Shown here: positions 1 to 10,081 of the stretch, one piece after another
Layout of the letters: every line of letters starts with the position of its first letter
Position numbering within the stretch: position 1 is the first letter of the stretch
NCBI GenBank assembly: GCA_945885345.1
Contig: CAMCYP010000031.1
Coordinates: 1-42,820, forward strand
DNA length: 42,820 nucleotides
Direction of reading: 5' to 3'
DNA from: Bordetella parapertussis
GTDB lineage: Bacteria > Pseudomonadota > Gammaproteobacteria > Burkholderiales > SG8-41
Notes under the pieces: generated by a model
Told to the model about the DNA's origin: nothing
What the model saw: only the letters and a program-made list of their open reading frames with translations
Database searches by the model: none
Position numbers and translations under genes: made by a program

Positions 1-773
1 CCGTGTTTGGTCGCGGTAAAGACGATGGACTGCGCCTGGCATTCGTCCGAACGCAGCACATGGTCGAGCAGACGATGCTTGTGACTGCCGTCATCGACGT
101 AATGCAGACGCTGCAGGATGTTATCGTGCTGCGCCTTGGGTGCGGACACTGCGATCAGCTTCGGATCACGCAGCAGTTCGCGGCCCAGTTTGGCGATATT
201 GCCGTCGAGTGTGGCCGAAAACAGCATGGTCTGGCGATTGCCCGGGGTTTTCGCGGCAATGCGCTTGACCGGCTCAATGAAACCCATGTCGAGCATGCGA
301 TCGGCTTCATCAAGGATCAGCAGTTCCAGGCGCGAAAAATCCACCTTGCCCTGGTCGATGAAATCGATCAGGCGGCCGGGCGTTGCCACCAGCACGTCGA
401 GCGATTGCTCGAGCAGGCGACGCTGTTTCGGGTACGGCATGCCGCCCAGGATGGTGCCGGTGCGCATGTGGCGCAGAAACTTGCAGTATTTATCGACGGC
501 ATCGGTCACCTGCACCGCGAGTTCGCGGGTCGGCGTCAGCACCAGTACGCGCGGACCGCGGCCATTTTTGACCGGCGCCAATGCCAGGCGCTGCAGAGCG
601 GGCAGCACAAAGGCTGCGGTTTTGCCGGTGCCGGTGGGGGCGGAGACCATCAGGTCAAAGCCGGTCAGCGCGGCCGGGATTGCCTGTGCCTGCACGGGCG
701 TCGGTTCGGTATAACCCGCGGCGGCCAGAGCCTGCACGAGGGCGGGATTCAGATTCAATGAAGCAAAAGACAT
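1..773 (-). CDS. DEAD-box ATP-dependent RNA helicase (N-terminal part, cut by window edge)
   Basis: The first 257 residues of a DEAD-box helicase, read on the minus strand from ATG at 773; the rest lies outside the window. Motifs appear in the expected order: a Q-motif region (GYTEPTPVQAQAIP, near residue 20), Walker A APTGTGKT, PTRELA, the GG motif, TPGR, DEAD, SAT, and the start of domain 2 (SIVFTATK). The family unwinds short RNA duplexes using ATP in ribosome assembly and mRNA turnover. The short N-terminus beginning directly at the Q-motif fits RhlE/DbpA/SrmB-type proteins; without the C-terminal tail I cannot choose among them. It is transcribed divergently from typA across a 458-bp gap, unusually long for this window, so a long leader (as in cold-regulated helicases) is possible but unproven. 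Confidence 0.93.
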   Translation of the reverse strand, partial: MSFASLNLNPALVQALAAAGYTEPTPVQAQAIPAALTGFDLMVSAPTGTGKTAAFVLPALQRLALAPVKNGRGPRVLVLTPTRELAVQVTDAVDKYCKFLRHMRTGTILGGMPYPKQRRLLEQSLDVLVATPGRLIDFIDQGKVDFSRLELLILDEADRMLDMGFIEPVKRIAAKTPGNRQTMLFSATLDGNIAKLGRELLRDPKLIAVSAPKAQHDNILQRLHYVDDGSHKHRLLDHVLRSDECQAQSIVFTATKH

Positions 774-1231
774 GAGTGTACTTTCAATAAGCAGAACAGC
801 TGAAAAACGACACCCTCAGTCACAGGACAATAAGTTCTGTGGCCGAAAATGCTTTTTCAGCTATAAAAACAAAACGCGCAGGAAATGCCACTGCTGCTCA
901 GGCGAGCCTGCGACTGAATGAAACAAGTCGCGGCTGCGGCCACCGGCGCACGGGTATCGTCGCTAACCGTGGCGGAAGCAGCTATTCAGAGAAGGGAGCT
1001 GAAAACGAAGGGGTCAGGGACAGATGCATCTTGCAACGCACAACGACTGAAACGTCATTACAAGGTGCCGGCACTATACCTGCAAGTGCCGGAAATAGCG
1101 AGGTTTTTTGCTATCCACCAGAGTAAAAGCTCCCTTCCCGCCAGCCATCATCGCTGGGAAAAGCCAAAAAATTCAAGGTAATAGCGTAGGGCACATGCTA
1201 CAATCCGCCCCTTTTTTCAAGGCCCCATCCC
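774..1231. other. 458-bp non-coding gap between helicase and typA
   Basis: No convincing gene on either strand: the open frames here lack ribosome sites and recognisable protein features. It holds a 10-bp inverted repeat (991-1000 with 1128-1137), an inner 8-bp hairpin (1068-1092) and a probable typA -10 element, TACAAT at 1199-1204. I did not find a matching -35. The stretch could contain the helicase 5' leader, a small RNA or a decayed mobile repeat. Confidence 0.55.
991..1137. repeat. 147-bp segment bounded by a 10-bp inverted repeat
   Basis: GAAGGGAGCT at 991-1000 is the exact reverse complement of AGCTCCCTTC at 1128-1137. Inside lies a second dyad, CCGGCACT (1068-1075) and AGTGCCGG (1085-1092), followed shortly by a T-run (GAGGTTTTTTG). 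The inner hairpin with its T-run could act as a weak terminator or be part of a structured RNA. The bounded layout could also be a small decayed MITE-like element. No second copy is seen in this window. Confidence 0.4.
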
Positions 1232-3073
<1,842 letters not shown>

Positions 3074-3077
3074 AGCC

Positions 3078-3497
3078 ATGAGCAGTCCGGCGCCGGCAGA
3101 CGACACGCCGTACCGCCTGCTCGGCGGCGACACGGGGGTTCGGCATCTCGTCGACCGTTTTTACGATCTGATGGACGAGGTGCCGGAATACCACGGCATC
3201 CGCAAGCTGCACCCGCAGGATCTCGCCGGCTCCCGCGAAAAACTCTACCTCTTTCTCTCGGGCTGGCTCGGCGGCCCGCCACTGTATGTCGAAAAGCACG
3301 GCCACCCGATGCTGCGTGCACGACACCTGCCGTTCGCCATCGGCATCGCCGAGCGCGATGCCTGGCTGGCATGCATGCTCCAGGCCATGGAGGACACCGG
3401 CGTTGATGAATCCCTGCGCGCAGCCCTGCTGAAAGCCTTTTTCGGCACCGCCGACTGGATGCGCAACCGCCAGGAACCCGCCCCGCCGGCAAGCTGA
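3078..3497 (+). CDS. Group II truncated haemoglobin
   Basis: A 139-residue globin of the truncated (2-over-2) group II type, which binds haem and O2 or NO and is usually linked to NO/oxygen handling in the cytoplasm. Diagnostic features are the N-terminal YRLLGGDTGVRHLVDRFYDLM (B-helix Tyr in RFYDLM), the F-helix block HPMLRARHLPFAI with the proximal His in RARH, and the G8 Trp in ERDAWLACM. Length is normal for trHbII. It starts 4 bp after the typA stop and probably depends on the typA promoter. Pairing with typA may simply be shared transcription rather than shared function. Confidence 0.93.
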   Translation: MSSPAPADDTPYRLLGGDTGVRHLVDRFYDLMDEVPEYHGIRKLHPQDLAGSREKLYLFLSGWLGGPPLYVEKHGHPMLRARHLPFAIGIAERDAWLACMLQAMEDTGVDESLRAALLKAFFGTADWMRNRQEPAPPAS

Positions 3498-3521
3498 AAT
3501 CCACCGATTGCGGAGGGCCCC

Positions 3522-3546
3522 TTGCCGGATATACAAGCGCCGGCAA
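3522..3546. promoter_or_regulatory. Inverted repeat in front of a Bug receptor gene
   Basis: TTGCCGG (3522-3528) and its exact complement CCGGCAA (3540-3546) are separated by 11 bp, 48 bp upstream of the Bug ATG at 3594. There is no T-run after it, so a terminator for the haemoglobin gene is unlikely. A dyad of this spacing could be an operator, for example for a LysR- or GntR-type regulator, but no regulator gene is adjacent. Confidence 0.35.
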
Positions 3547-3593
3547 GTTCCATAAAATGGGCCACCATCTACAAAAATCAATCGGAGGGGATC

Positions 3594-4583
3594 ATGTTGA
3601 AAAAAACACGGAAAAATCGGAAGTTGCTGGTCCTGGGCATGGTTGCGAGCGTCGCTGCCACATTACCCGGACTCAGCTCAGCGCAGGAAGCCTGGCCGAC
3701 ACGGGCCATACGCATCATCAACCCGTTCCCCGCCGGTGGTGGCACTGATGCTTTTGCACGACCGCTGGCGGCTGTAATGCCCAAAGACCTCGGTCAGCAG
3801 GTGCTGATCGAAAATCTTGGCGGCGCCGGTGGCACGCTGGGCGCCAGCGTGGCAGCCCGCGCACCAGGCAACGGCTATACCTGGTTCATGGGCGCGGTGC
3901 ACCACACCATCGCTGAAACGCTGTACACCAAGTTGAGCTACAGCCTGGTCAACGACTTCGTCCCGGTAACCCTTGCCGCCTCGGTGCCCAGCGCCGTTGT
4001 CGTGCACCCGTCGATACCTGCCAAGACCATCAAGGAACTGATCGCGCTCGACAAGCGCTCACCCGGCCAGATCAATTATGGCTCCGCCGGTTACGGCACC
4101 ACGCATCACATGAACGGCGAACTGTTCAACCTGATCACCGGCACCAAGCTGGTTCACGTGCCGTTCAAGGGTGCGGGCCCGCTGACCCCGGCACTGCTCT
4201 CCGGCGAGGTCGCAATGGCCTTTGACGGCATGGGCACTGCGGCACCGAACATCAAGGTCGGCCGCCTGCGCGCGCTTGCCGTCACCACGGCGAAACGTTC
4301 GGAACTGTTGCCCGAAATCCCCACGCTGCAGGAGTCCGGCGTCAACATGGACGTCACCACCTGGTATGCGCTGTGGGGCATCAAGGGTACGCCACAGCCG
4401 ATCATCAACCGCATGTACCAGTCCGTGTCCAAGTCGCTGCAACTACCCGAGGTCAAGAGGGTGTGGGCAAGCCTCGGCGCGACAGCGGGAGGACAGCCTC
4501 CGGCCGAGTTCGACAAATTCGTCAAACAGGAAATTGAAACCTGGGGCAAGGTTGTCAAAGCATCCGGTGCCAAAATCGACTGA
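3594..4583 (+). CDS. Bug/TctC-family tripartite tricarboxylate transporter substrate-binding protein (1)
   Basis: A periplasmic solute-binding protein of 329 residues, normal for Bug proteins (about 320-330). The signal peptide has a Lys/Arg-rich start (MLKKTRKNRK), a hydrophobic core and a likely cleavage after LSSA. The mature chain begins with the family signature AWPTRAIRIINPFPAGGGTDAFARP; later hallmarks are GYTWFMGAVHH, VHVPFKGAGPLTPALLSGEV and the closing GKVVKASG. The start at 3594 is set by the strong site cggagggg; the open frame extends 24 codons further upstream without support. It lies 28 bp before malonyl-CoA decarboxylase, which suggests a dicarboxylate such as malonate as ligand. 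That is inference: Bug ligands cannot be read from sequence with confidence. Confidence 0.95.
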   Translation: MLKKTRKNRKLLVLGMVASVAATLPGLSSAQEAWPTRAIRIINPFPAGGGTDAFARPLAAVMPKDLGQQVLIENLGGAGGTLGASVAARAPGNGYTWFMGAVHHTIAETLYTKLSYSLVNDFVPVTLAASVPSAVVVHPSIPAKTIKELIALDKRSPGQINYGSAGYGTTHHMNGELFNLITGTKLVHVPFKGAGPLTPALLSGEVAMAFDGMGTAAPNIKVGRLRALAVTTAKRSELLPEIPTLQESGVNMDVTTWYALWGIKGTPQPIINRMYQSVSKSLQLPEVKRVWASLGATAGGQPPAEFDKFVKQEIETWGKVVKASGAKID

Positions 4584-4611
4584 TACAGCCTCCGTCCCGG
4601 TGGCGGGCAGC

Positions 4612-5892
4612 ATGATCGCCCGCCTCTGGCGCGGACTAGCCCAGCGCGGCCGCACGCTGCGCGAACGCCGCATCCAGCAATGGCTCGCGCAGGCGGCCGA
4701 AACCCTGCGTTCCGAACTTGGCGAAGCCTCGGGTGCCGCACTGGCACGACGCATACTCGAACGCTACGCAGCGTTGCCGCCTCAGGGCAAACTCGATTTC
4801 CTGCTTGAACTCGCCACGCGGTTCTCCGTCGATGGCACGCGCCTCGAAGCCGCGATCCGCCATTACTCTGCGCATCCCGGACCGGCGTCCGCGCGGCAAC
4901 TGCATGCTGCAGCCGAATCCCGCCGCCAGGAAGTGTTGCGCCGGCTCAATTTCGCGCCCAGCGGCACGGCCGGTCTGCTGCACATGCGCGAAGACGTACT
5001 GGAACTGCTGCACGAATACCCCGTCCTCGGCGACGTCGATGCCGATTTCGAACACCTGTTCCACTCCTGGTTCAACCGCGGTTTCCTGCAACTGCGCCCG
5101 ATCGACTGGCATACGCCGGCGGTGGTGCTGGAAAAAATCATCCGCTATGAAGCCGTGCATGAAATTTCCGGCTGGAGCGACCTCAGGCGGCGCCTTGATC
5201 CGCCGGACCGCAAGTGTTTCGCGTTTTTCCACCCCACGCTGGCCGATGATCCGCTGATTTTTGTCGAAGTCGCGCTGACCGTGGACATACCGGATGCGAT
5301 CGCCCCGCTGCTCGCTGACGGACGCCCGCCGCTGGATATCAAGGCGGCGCGCACCGCCGTGTTTTATTCGATCTCGAACTGCCAGAAGGCGCTGAAAGGC
5401 GTTTCCTTCGGCAACTTCCTGATCAAGCAGGTCGCCGCTGACCTGAAACGCAATTTCCCGCAACTGCGCAACTTCGTCACGCTGTCACCGGTACCGGGAT
5501 TTGTATCCTGGCTGAAAACCACGCAGCCGGGCGCTCCGGAGCTGCAGCAAATCCTGCAGACCGGATGGCATGCCGATCCGGCAGCTGCAGCCGAAATGCG
5601 CCCGCAACTCCAGGGGCTGCTCGCCACCTATCTGTTCGAGGCCAAAAACGCCGCGGGCCGGCCGGCAGATCCGGTCGCGCGCTTTCACCTCGGCAACGGT
5701 GCCTGCATCGAACATGTGCGCTGGCTGGGGGACGTCTCGGAGAAAGGGCTGCACAGCGGCGCCGGCTTCATGGTCAACTACCTCTACGACCTCGACCACA
5801 TCGAAGCCAACCACGAAGCGCACATCAACCACGGCACCATTTTCGCATCGCGTCAGGTGCGCGCGCTCCGTCCGGAAAAAAACCGCGGCTGA
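4612..5892 (+). CDS. Malonyl-CoA decarboxylase
   Basis: A 426-residue cytoplasmic enzyme converting malonyl-CoA to acetyl-CoA and CO2. Family blocks are clear: an all-helical N-terminal region (to about residue 150), then the acetyltransferase-like catalytic half with LEKIIRYEAVHEISGW, DRKCFAFFHPTLADDPLIFVEVAL, VFYSISNCQKALKGVSFGNF (around residue 253), TLSPVPGFVSWL, and the C-terminal MVNYLYDLDHIEANHEAHIN (His401 in NHE). No organelle targeting, as expected in bacteria. ATG at 4612 is used; GTG at 4600 is in frame and possible, and neither has a strong ribosome site. Together with the Bug receptor 28 bp upstream it forms a likely malonate-use unit, although no malonyl-CoA synthetase is present in the window. 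Confidence 0.95.
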   Translation: MIARLWRGLAQRGRTLRERRIQQWLAQAAETLRSELGEASGAALARRILERYAALPPQGKLDFLLELATRFSVDGTRLEAAIRHYSAHPGPASARQLHAAAESRRQEVLRRLNFAPSGTAGLLHMREDVLELLHEYPVLGDVDADFEHLFHSWFNRGFLQLRPIDWHTPAVVLEKIIRYEAVHEISGWSDLRRRLDPPDRKCFAFFHPTLADDPLIFVEVALTVDIPDAIAPLLADGRPPLDIKAARTAVFYSISNCQKALKGVSFGNFLIKQVAADLKRNFPQLRNFVTLSPVPGFVSWLKTTQPGAPELQQILQTGWHADPAAAAEMRPQLQGLLATYLFEAKNAAGRPADPVARFHLGNGACIEHVRWLGDVSEKGLHSGAGFMVNYLYDLDHIEANHEAHINHGTIFASRQVRALRPEKNRG

Positions 5893-5918
5893 TCAGCCGC
5901 AGTATTACTACATTCTGA

Positions 5919-6488
5919 TTAACGTTTGTCGCCGAGCAGCGTGTGGCGGCATTTGCGCGCGCCGCAATGGCAGGGATGGTCGCGTTTCTGTTTCGCCGTG
6001 TGCCGTTCTTCCAGCAGCAGGTTGTAGTCGTAGGACAACTCCTGGCCCGGCTTGATGGAACGAATGGCGTCGATGAATATCCGGCCCTCTTCCTCGTTGG
6101 CCTCGCAGTTCGGCGCGCAGGAATGATTGATCCAACGTGCCGGTCCACCGCGTTTCGTGGCATCAATCACCACCTTGTCGGTGGCCGCAAACAACATGGT
6201 GTGTGAAGAGCCGTCATGCAGGTCGCCATAACGACGATCCGCTTCGGCATGCGACATGCGCACACCGGTGTATTCGAGGATGCGCGCGCCTTTGACAATC
6301 GCGGTCACCGCGAATACGCCGCGGCCGTGGATCGGCGAATTGCGTACTGCGACGCGCGGCGCTTTCGGCTTGGCAGCTTTTTTCGCCGCCTTTTTGACAG
6401 CGCCGACTTTTGTTTTTAACTCATTGTTTTTAAAAGATTTTTTAACGGATTTACGGGTGCTGCCCGGGGTCTTCGTTTTTTGAGTCAT
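5919..6488 (-). CDS. Small SET-domain protein-lysine methyltransferase-like protein with basic tail
   Basis: A 189-residue protein. Residues 1-45 are extremely Lys-rich (KSVKKSFKNNELKTKV, KKAAKKAAKPKAP), like a histone H1 tail. The SET domain follows: NSPIHGRGVFA, RILEYTGVRMS, the SAM/active-site block RWINHSCAPNCEA, and GQELSYDYN. A post-SET-like cysteine cluster closes it (HPCHCGARKCRHTLL, three Cys), which in eukaryotic enzymes binds zinc with a Cys of the NHSC motif. The expected reaction is transfer of methyl from SAM to protein lysine; the tail could be DNA-binding or a self-methylation target (inference). ATG overlaps the dehydratase stop as ATGA (6485-6488), so translation is probably coupled. 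Confidence 0.93.
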   Translation of the reverse strand: MTQKTKTPGSTRKSVKKSFKNNELKTKVGAVKKAAKKAAKPKAPRVAVRNSPIHGRGVFAVTAIVKGARILEYTGVRMSHAEADRRYGDLHDGSSHTMLFAATDKVVIDATKRGGPARWINHSCAPNCEANEEEGRIFIDAIRSIKPGQELSYDYNLLLEERHTAKQKRDHPCHCGARKCRHTLLGDKR

Positions 6489-8236
6489 CGCTTGCGAGGG
6501 GCCTGTGTGGTGATTTCGGGTTGCAAAAAGGTGAAGTCGCAGCCCTCATCGGCCTGCGTGATCTGGTCCATGAACAACTTGCGGTAACCACGGCTGTCAT
6601 CCTTCCGCGCTGCCGGCGCCTTCCAGCGTTTGCGTCGCGCGGCGAGTTCAGTGTCGCTGACCAGCAGTTCGAGTTTGCGTGCCGGCACGTCGAGCCGGAT
6701 GCGATCGCCGTTCTGCACCAGCCCCAGCGTGCCGCCCATTGCAGACTCAGGGGTTACATGCAGCACGATCGCACCGAACGCAGTGCCGCTCATGCGTGCA
6801 TCGGAAATCCGCACCATGTCCTTGACACCTTTGGCGGCAAGTTTTTTCGGGATTGGCAGATAGCCTGCTTCCGGCATGCCCGGCGCGCCTTTGGGTCCGG
6901 CATTTTTCAGCACCAGGATGTCATCGGCGTTCACATCGAGTTTGGGATCATCGACGCGGTTCGCCATATCTTCCAGTGATTCAAACACCACCGCGCGGCC
7001 TTCATGGCGCACGAGTTTCGGATCCATCGCCGCCTGCTTGATGATGGCACCACCGGGCGCCAGATTGCCGCGCAGCACCGCGATGCTGCCACCGGCGAAC
7101 ACCGGATCCTTGAACGGGCGCACCACGTTCTGCTGCCATGCCGGGGGCGCCGCCTTTAGATTGTCACCCAGCGTTTTACCAGTAACGGTCAGCGCTTTCA
7201 GATTGAGTTGATGCTTGATCTCGCGCAGGATCACCGCGAGGCCGCCAGCCTTGTCGAGATCTTCCATATAGCCCTGCCCGGTCGGCTTCAGATCGACCAG
7301 CACCGGTGTATCGCGACCCATTTTATCGAAGGCATCGAGATCGAGCCTGATGCCCAGCCGCCCCGCCATTGCCGCCAGATGCACAATGGCATTGGTCGAG
7401 CCGCCGACGGCGAACAAAATGCGCAATGCGTTTTCGAAAGCCTCGACGGTCATGATTTTTGACGGCTTCAGGCCCTCTTTTGCCAGCGCCACCGCGCGTG
7501 CGCCGCTGGCCTCGGCCTGGCGCAGACGCTCGGCCATTACCGCCGGCACGCAGGATCCGCCCGGCAGCATCATGCCCAGTGCCTCGGTGCACAGCGCCAT
7601 CGTGCTCGCGGTACCCATCACCATGCAGGTGCCCGCGGACGGCGCCAGTTTGTTGTTCACTTCACCGATTTCCTGCTCGGAAATCTCACCGGCGCGGAAC
7701 TTGCCCCAGAACCGCCGGCAGTCGGTGCAGGCGCCCAGGCGTTCACCTTTGTGGTCACCGGTGATCATCGGTCCCGTCACCAGCATGATCGACGGCACAT
7801 CGGCACTGGCTGCGCCCATCAGCAGCGCCGGTACGGTTTTGTCGCAACCACCGATCAGCACCACCGAATCCACCGGCTGCGCGCGGATCATTTCCTCCGT
7901 ATCAACCGCCATCAGGTTGCGCAAATACATGCTGGTCGGATACGCAAACGATTCATGCAGCGTAATCACCGGGAATTCCACCGGCAGTCCGCCGGCGAGC
8001 ATCACGCCGCGCTTCACCGCCTCGATCAGCTCCGGCACATTGCGATGGCAGGCATTGAATCCACTGAAGGTGTTGGTGATGCCGACAATGGGCCGGTCCA
8101 GCGCGTCATCGGTATACCCCATCGCCTTGACGAAGGCCTTGCGCAGGAACAGCGAAAAACCCTCGTCGCCGTAAGCGGTGAGGCCCTTGCGCATGCCGGT
8201 TTTTCGGGCGGCGCTTTTAGGTTTCTTTTCAGCCAT
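6485..8236 (-). CDS. IlvD/Edd-family dehydratase, sugar-acid (arabonate/xylonate-like) branch
   Basis: A 583-residue Fe-S dehydratase. Three cysteines fit cluster ligands: Cys63 (FNACHRN), Cys131 (GGCDKT) and Cys204 (GTCMVMGTASTMA), spaced 68 and 73 apart as I recall for L-arabinonate dehydratase. The DARMSGTAFG block near the C-terminus carries the expected catalytic Ser. The CTDCRRFW segment and GTCMVMGTASTM resemble sugar-acid dehydratases more than branched-chain IlvD, so the likely reaction is removal of water from an aldonate to give a 2-keto-3-deoxy acid. Start is ATG at 8236; an in-frame TTG at 8251 adds five residues with no better ribosome site. The SET gene follows with an ATGA overlap. 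Confidence 0.92.
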   Translation of the reverse strand: MAEKKPKSAARKTGMRKGLTAYGDEGFSLFLRKAFVKAMGYTDDALDRPIVGITNTFSGFNACHRNVPELIEAVKRGVMLAGGLPVEFPVITLHESFAYPTSMYLRNLMAVDTEEMIRAQPVDSVVLIGGCDKTVPALLMGAASADVPSIMLVTGPMITGDHKGERLGACTDCRRFWGKFRAGEISEQEIGEVNNKLAPSAGTCMVMGTASTMALCTEALGMMLPGGSCVPAVMAERLRQAEASGARAVALAKEGLKPSKIMTVEAFENALRILFAVGGSTNAIVHLAAMAGRLGIRLDLDAFDKMGRDTPVLVDLKPTGQGYMEDLDKAGGLAVILREIKHQLNLKALTVTGKTLGDNLKAAPPAWQQNVVRPFKDPVFAGGSIAVLRGNLAPGGAIIKQAAMDPKLVRHEGRAVVFESLEDMANRVDDPKLDVNADDILVLKNAGPKGAPGMPEAGYLPIPKKLAAKGVKDMVRISDARMSGTAFGAIVLHVTPESAMGGTLGLVQNGDRIRLDVPARKLELLVSDTELAARRKRWKAPAARKDDSRGYRKLFMDQITQADEGCDFTFLQPEITTQAPRKR

Positions 8237-8383
8237 TGAAGGGTTGATCAATCAGGAGTGAAAATCAGGAACGCACGATAGCTGAAGGGCCTGACCGAGG
8301 CAAGGCGCACCTCGTTCATCCATCATCGGGCCATGCCTGTGCTAGCATCATTTTCACCGCCGGAACCGGGACACCCGTACCGA

Positions 8384-9106
8384 ATGGAAACTACGCCCAT
8401 CACACCGCAGGCACCGTGGACCCCCGAACGGATTCAGGAACAGAACCGCCACTTCTACGAAATCTACACCCGGGATGCCGCCGCGATCCGTGCCCGCCAC
8501 GCCGCGCAGACCGTTGCCGAAGCCGACGCTTTGCGTCGCAAATACCAGCAGCCGGTGTTCGGTGAAATTCCCACCTGGTCATTGTTCGAGATGATGGCGC
8601 GGGTCATCGACACCGCCGATGACCGCCTGTATTGCACCAGCCAGGAAATCCACATGCTGCAGGTCATCGAAGCCATGGTCGCCGACGGCATGGCCAGCGA
8701 GGAATTCGTGCTGGCGGCTCTGGTGCATGACCTGGGCAAGGTCTGCATGCTCAAAGGCGAGCCCGCTGAAAACGTGACTTACAAAAACAGCCTGCTGGCT
8801 ACGGGCGCACCCGGTGCAGGCCTCGACCAGTGCACCCTGCAATGGAGTTGCGACGATCTCGCCTGGTCACGGCTCAAAAACCATCTACCGCCGGCCGTGG
8901 CCTGGCTGGTGCGTTACCACGGCATCACACCCACAGTCTGTGAACCCTACATGAATGAGCGGGACCGCGATTACACCGAACGCTATCTCACACCGTTCCG
9001 CGTTTACGACCTGCAGAGCAAATCGCCATTCCGCCGGCCAAGCCACCGGCTGGAAGATTTCCGGCCCCTCATCGACAAATACCTGCCGCCGCTCATCGTG
9101 TTCTGA
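8384..9106 (+). CDS. myo-Inositol oxygenase-like (MIOX family) HD-fold protein
   Basis: A 240-residue protein matching MIOX, the mixed-valent diiron oxygenases that cleave myo-inositol to glucuronate. Matching blocks: TSQEIHMLQVIEAM (His90), VHDLGKV (His115-Asp116), GLDQCTLQWSCDD, LVRYHGITP (His179), VYDLQSKS (Asp209) and LIDKYLPP. By alignment with remembered human MIOX ligands (98, 123, 124, 194, 220, 253), five of six are kept, but the fourth (WGHDE in human) is WSCDD here, so Cys156 replaces an iron-ligand His. The loop after VHDLGK is about 30 residues shorter than human. Substrate is therefore uncertain. ATG at 8384 gives the better N-terminus; an in-frame ATG at 8333 would add 17 residues. 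Divergent from the dehydratase. Confidence 0.85.
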   Translation: METTPITPQAPWTPERIQEQNRHFYEIYTRDAAAIRARHAAQTVAEADALRRKYQQPVFGEIPTWSLFEMMARVIDTADDRLYCTSQEIHMLQVIEAMVADGMASEEFVLAALVHDLGKVCMLKGEPAENVTYKNSLLATGAPGAGLDQCTLQWSCDDLAWSRLKNHLPPAVAWLVRYHGITPTVCEPYMNERDRDYTERYLTPFRVYDLQSKSPFRRPSHRLEDFRPLIDKYLPPLIVF

Positions 9107-9125
9107 GGCAGGCAGGACAAAACGG

Positions 9126-9914
9126 CTAAACGCCGCGAAACACCGGCGGCCGTTTTTCGATAAAGGCGCGCAGTGCCTCCTTGGTATCTTCCGTCCCGCG
9201 CAATTTGTTGTTCATGTTGTTCTGCATTTCCAGATGCTGCTCCACACCCTGGTCGAATGCGCGGCGCAAAGCGACCTTGGTCATGCGCACCGCCAGCGGC
9301 GCCTTGCTGTTGATTTTCTTGGCCAGCGCCAACGCTTCTTCCATCAGTTTTTCGTGCGGCACCACCTTGTTGACCAGCCCCCAGGCTTTCGCCTGCGCGG
9401 CATCGAAGGGTTCGCCAAGCAGACAGATTTCGGCGGCCACGGCATGGCCCACCAGCCGCGGCAGGTACCAGCTTGAGGTTTCCCCCATCAGCCCGCGCTC
9501 GACAAAATTAGCACCGAAGTTGGCCTGCTCGCTGGCAATACGGAAATCGGCGGCAAACGCCATGTTGCAGCCCGCGCCACGCGTCACACCGTTGACTGCG
9601 GCGATCACCGGCTTGGTGATTTCGCTGAATGCAATGGCGTAGTAATACTTGGGCTCGAACAGTGGCTGCGGTGCGGTGCCCCCGCCGCCGGCTTTTTCGG
9701 CTTCGGCGCGCGCCTTGAGGTCGGCACCGGAACAGAAACCGCGGCCGTTGCCGGTGACGATGATGGTCCACACCTCGGGGTCGGCTTCCGCAGCACGCAT
9801 GACTTCCTCGAACTCGCGGCGCAGCACATTGTCGATGGCGTTGAGCCGCTCCGGGCGATTGAGCGTCAATATGCCCGTGTGGTTGCGAATTTCCCACTGG
9901 ATGGTCTGGTACAT
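9126..9914 (-). CDS. Enoyl-CoA hydratase/isomerase (crotonase) family protein
   Basis: A 262-residue crotonase-fold protein acting on acyl-CoA thioesters. Visible: [13 protein letters not shown], the oxyanion-hole block [14 protein letters not shown], the second oxyanion region [27 protein letters not shown], then [20 protein letters not shown] and the C-terminal helices. The Glu in FVERG aligns with one crotonase catalytic Glu; the second position is less clear, so hydratase, isomerase or another crotonase activity remain possible. ATG at 9914 is preceded by GGAAGAGAGG on its strand; the longer frame upstream has no support. It stands alone, convergent with the MIOX-like gene 20 bp away and divergent from nrdJ. 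Confidence 0.93.
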   Translation of the reverse strand: MYQTIQWEIRNHTGILTLNRPERLNAIDNVLRREFEEVMRAAEADPEVWTIIVTGNGRGFCSGADLKARAEAEKAGGGGTAPQPLFEPKYYYAIAFSEITKPVIAAVNGVTRGAGCNMAFAADFRIASEQANFGANFVERGLMGETSSWYLPRLVGHAVAAEICLLGEPFDAAQAKAWGLVNKVVPHEKLMEEALALAKKINSKAPLAVRMTKVALRRAFDQGVEQHLEMQNNMNNKLRGTEDTKEALRAFIEKRPPVFRGV

Positions 9915-10081
9915 GGCAGCGCCTCTCTTCCGTACGTCGTAAAGTGCCGGCACCTTACCGGCGACCAGCGGCTCACGCAACCCGGCGTACAATGCGGACA
10001 ATGCAGTTGGGTTCACAACCCCCGCAACCGGGCGCATACTTGGCGACCGACTCAACCCGCAGCATGAAAGGCCAGCAAGCA

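Noticed and set aside
4222..4611. N-terminal extension of malonyl-CoA decarboxylase over the Bug gene
   Set aside because: Would overlap the receptor in another frame; family similarity begins after 4612.
9930..10081. Cobalamin riboswitch in front of nrdJ
   Set aside because: The leader is too short and shows no B12-box-like sequence that I can recognise.
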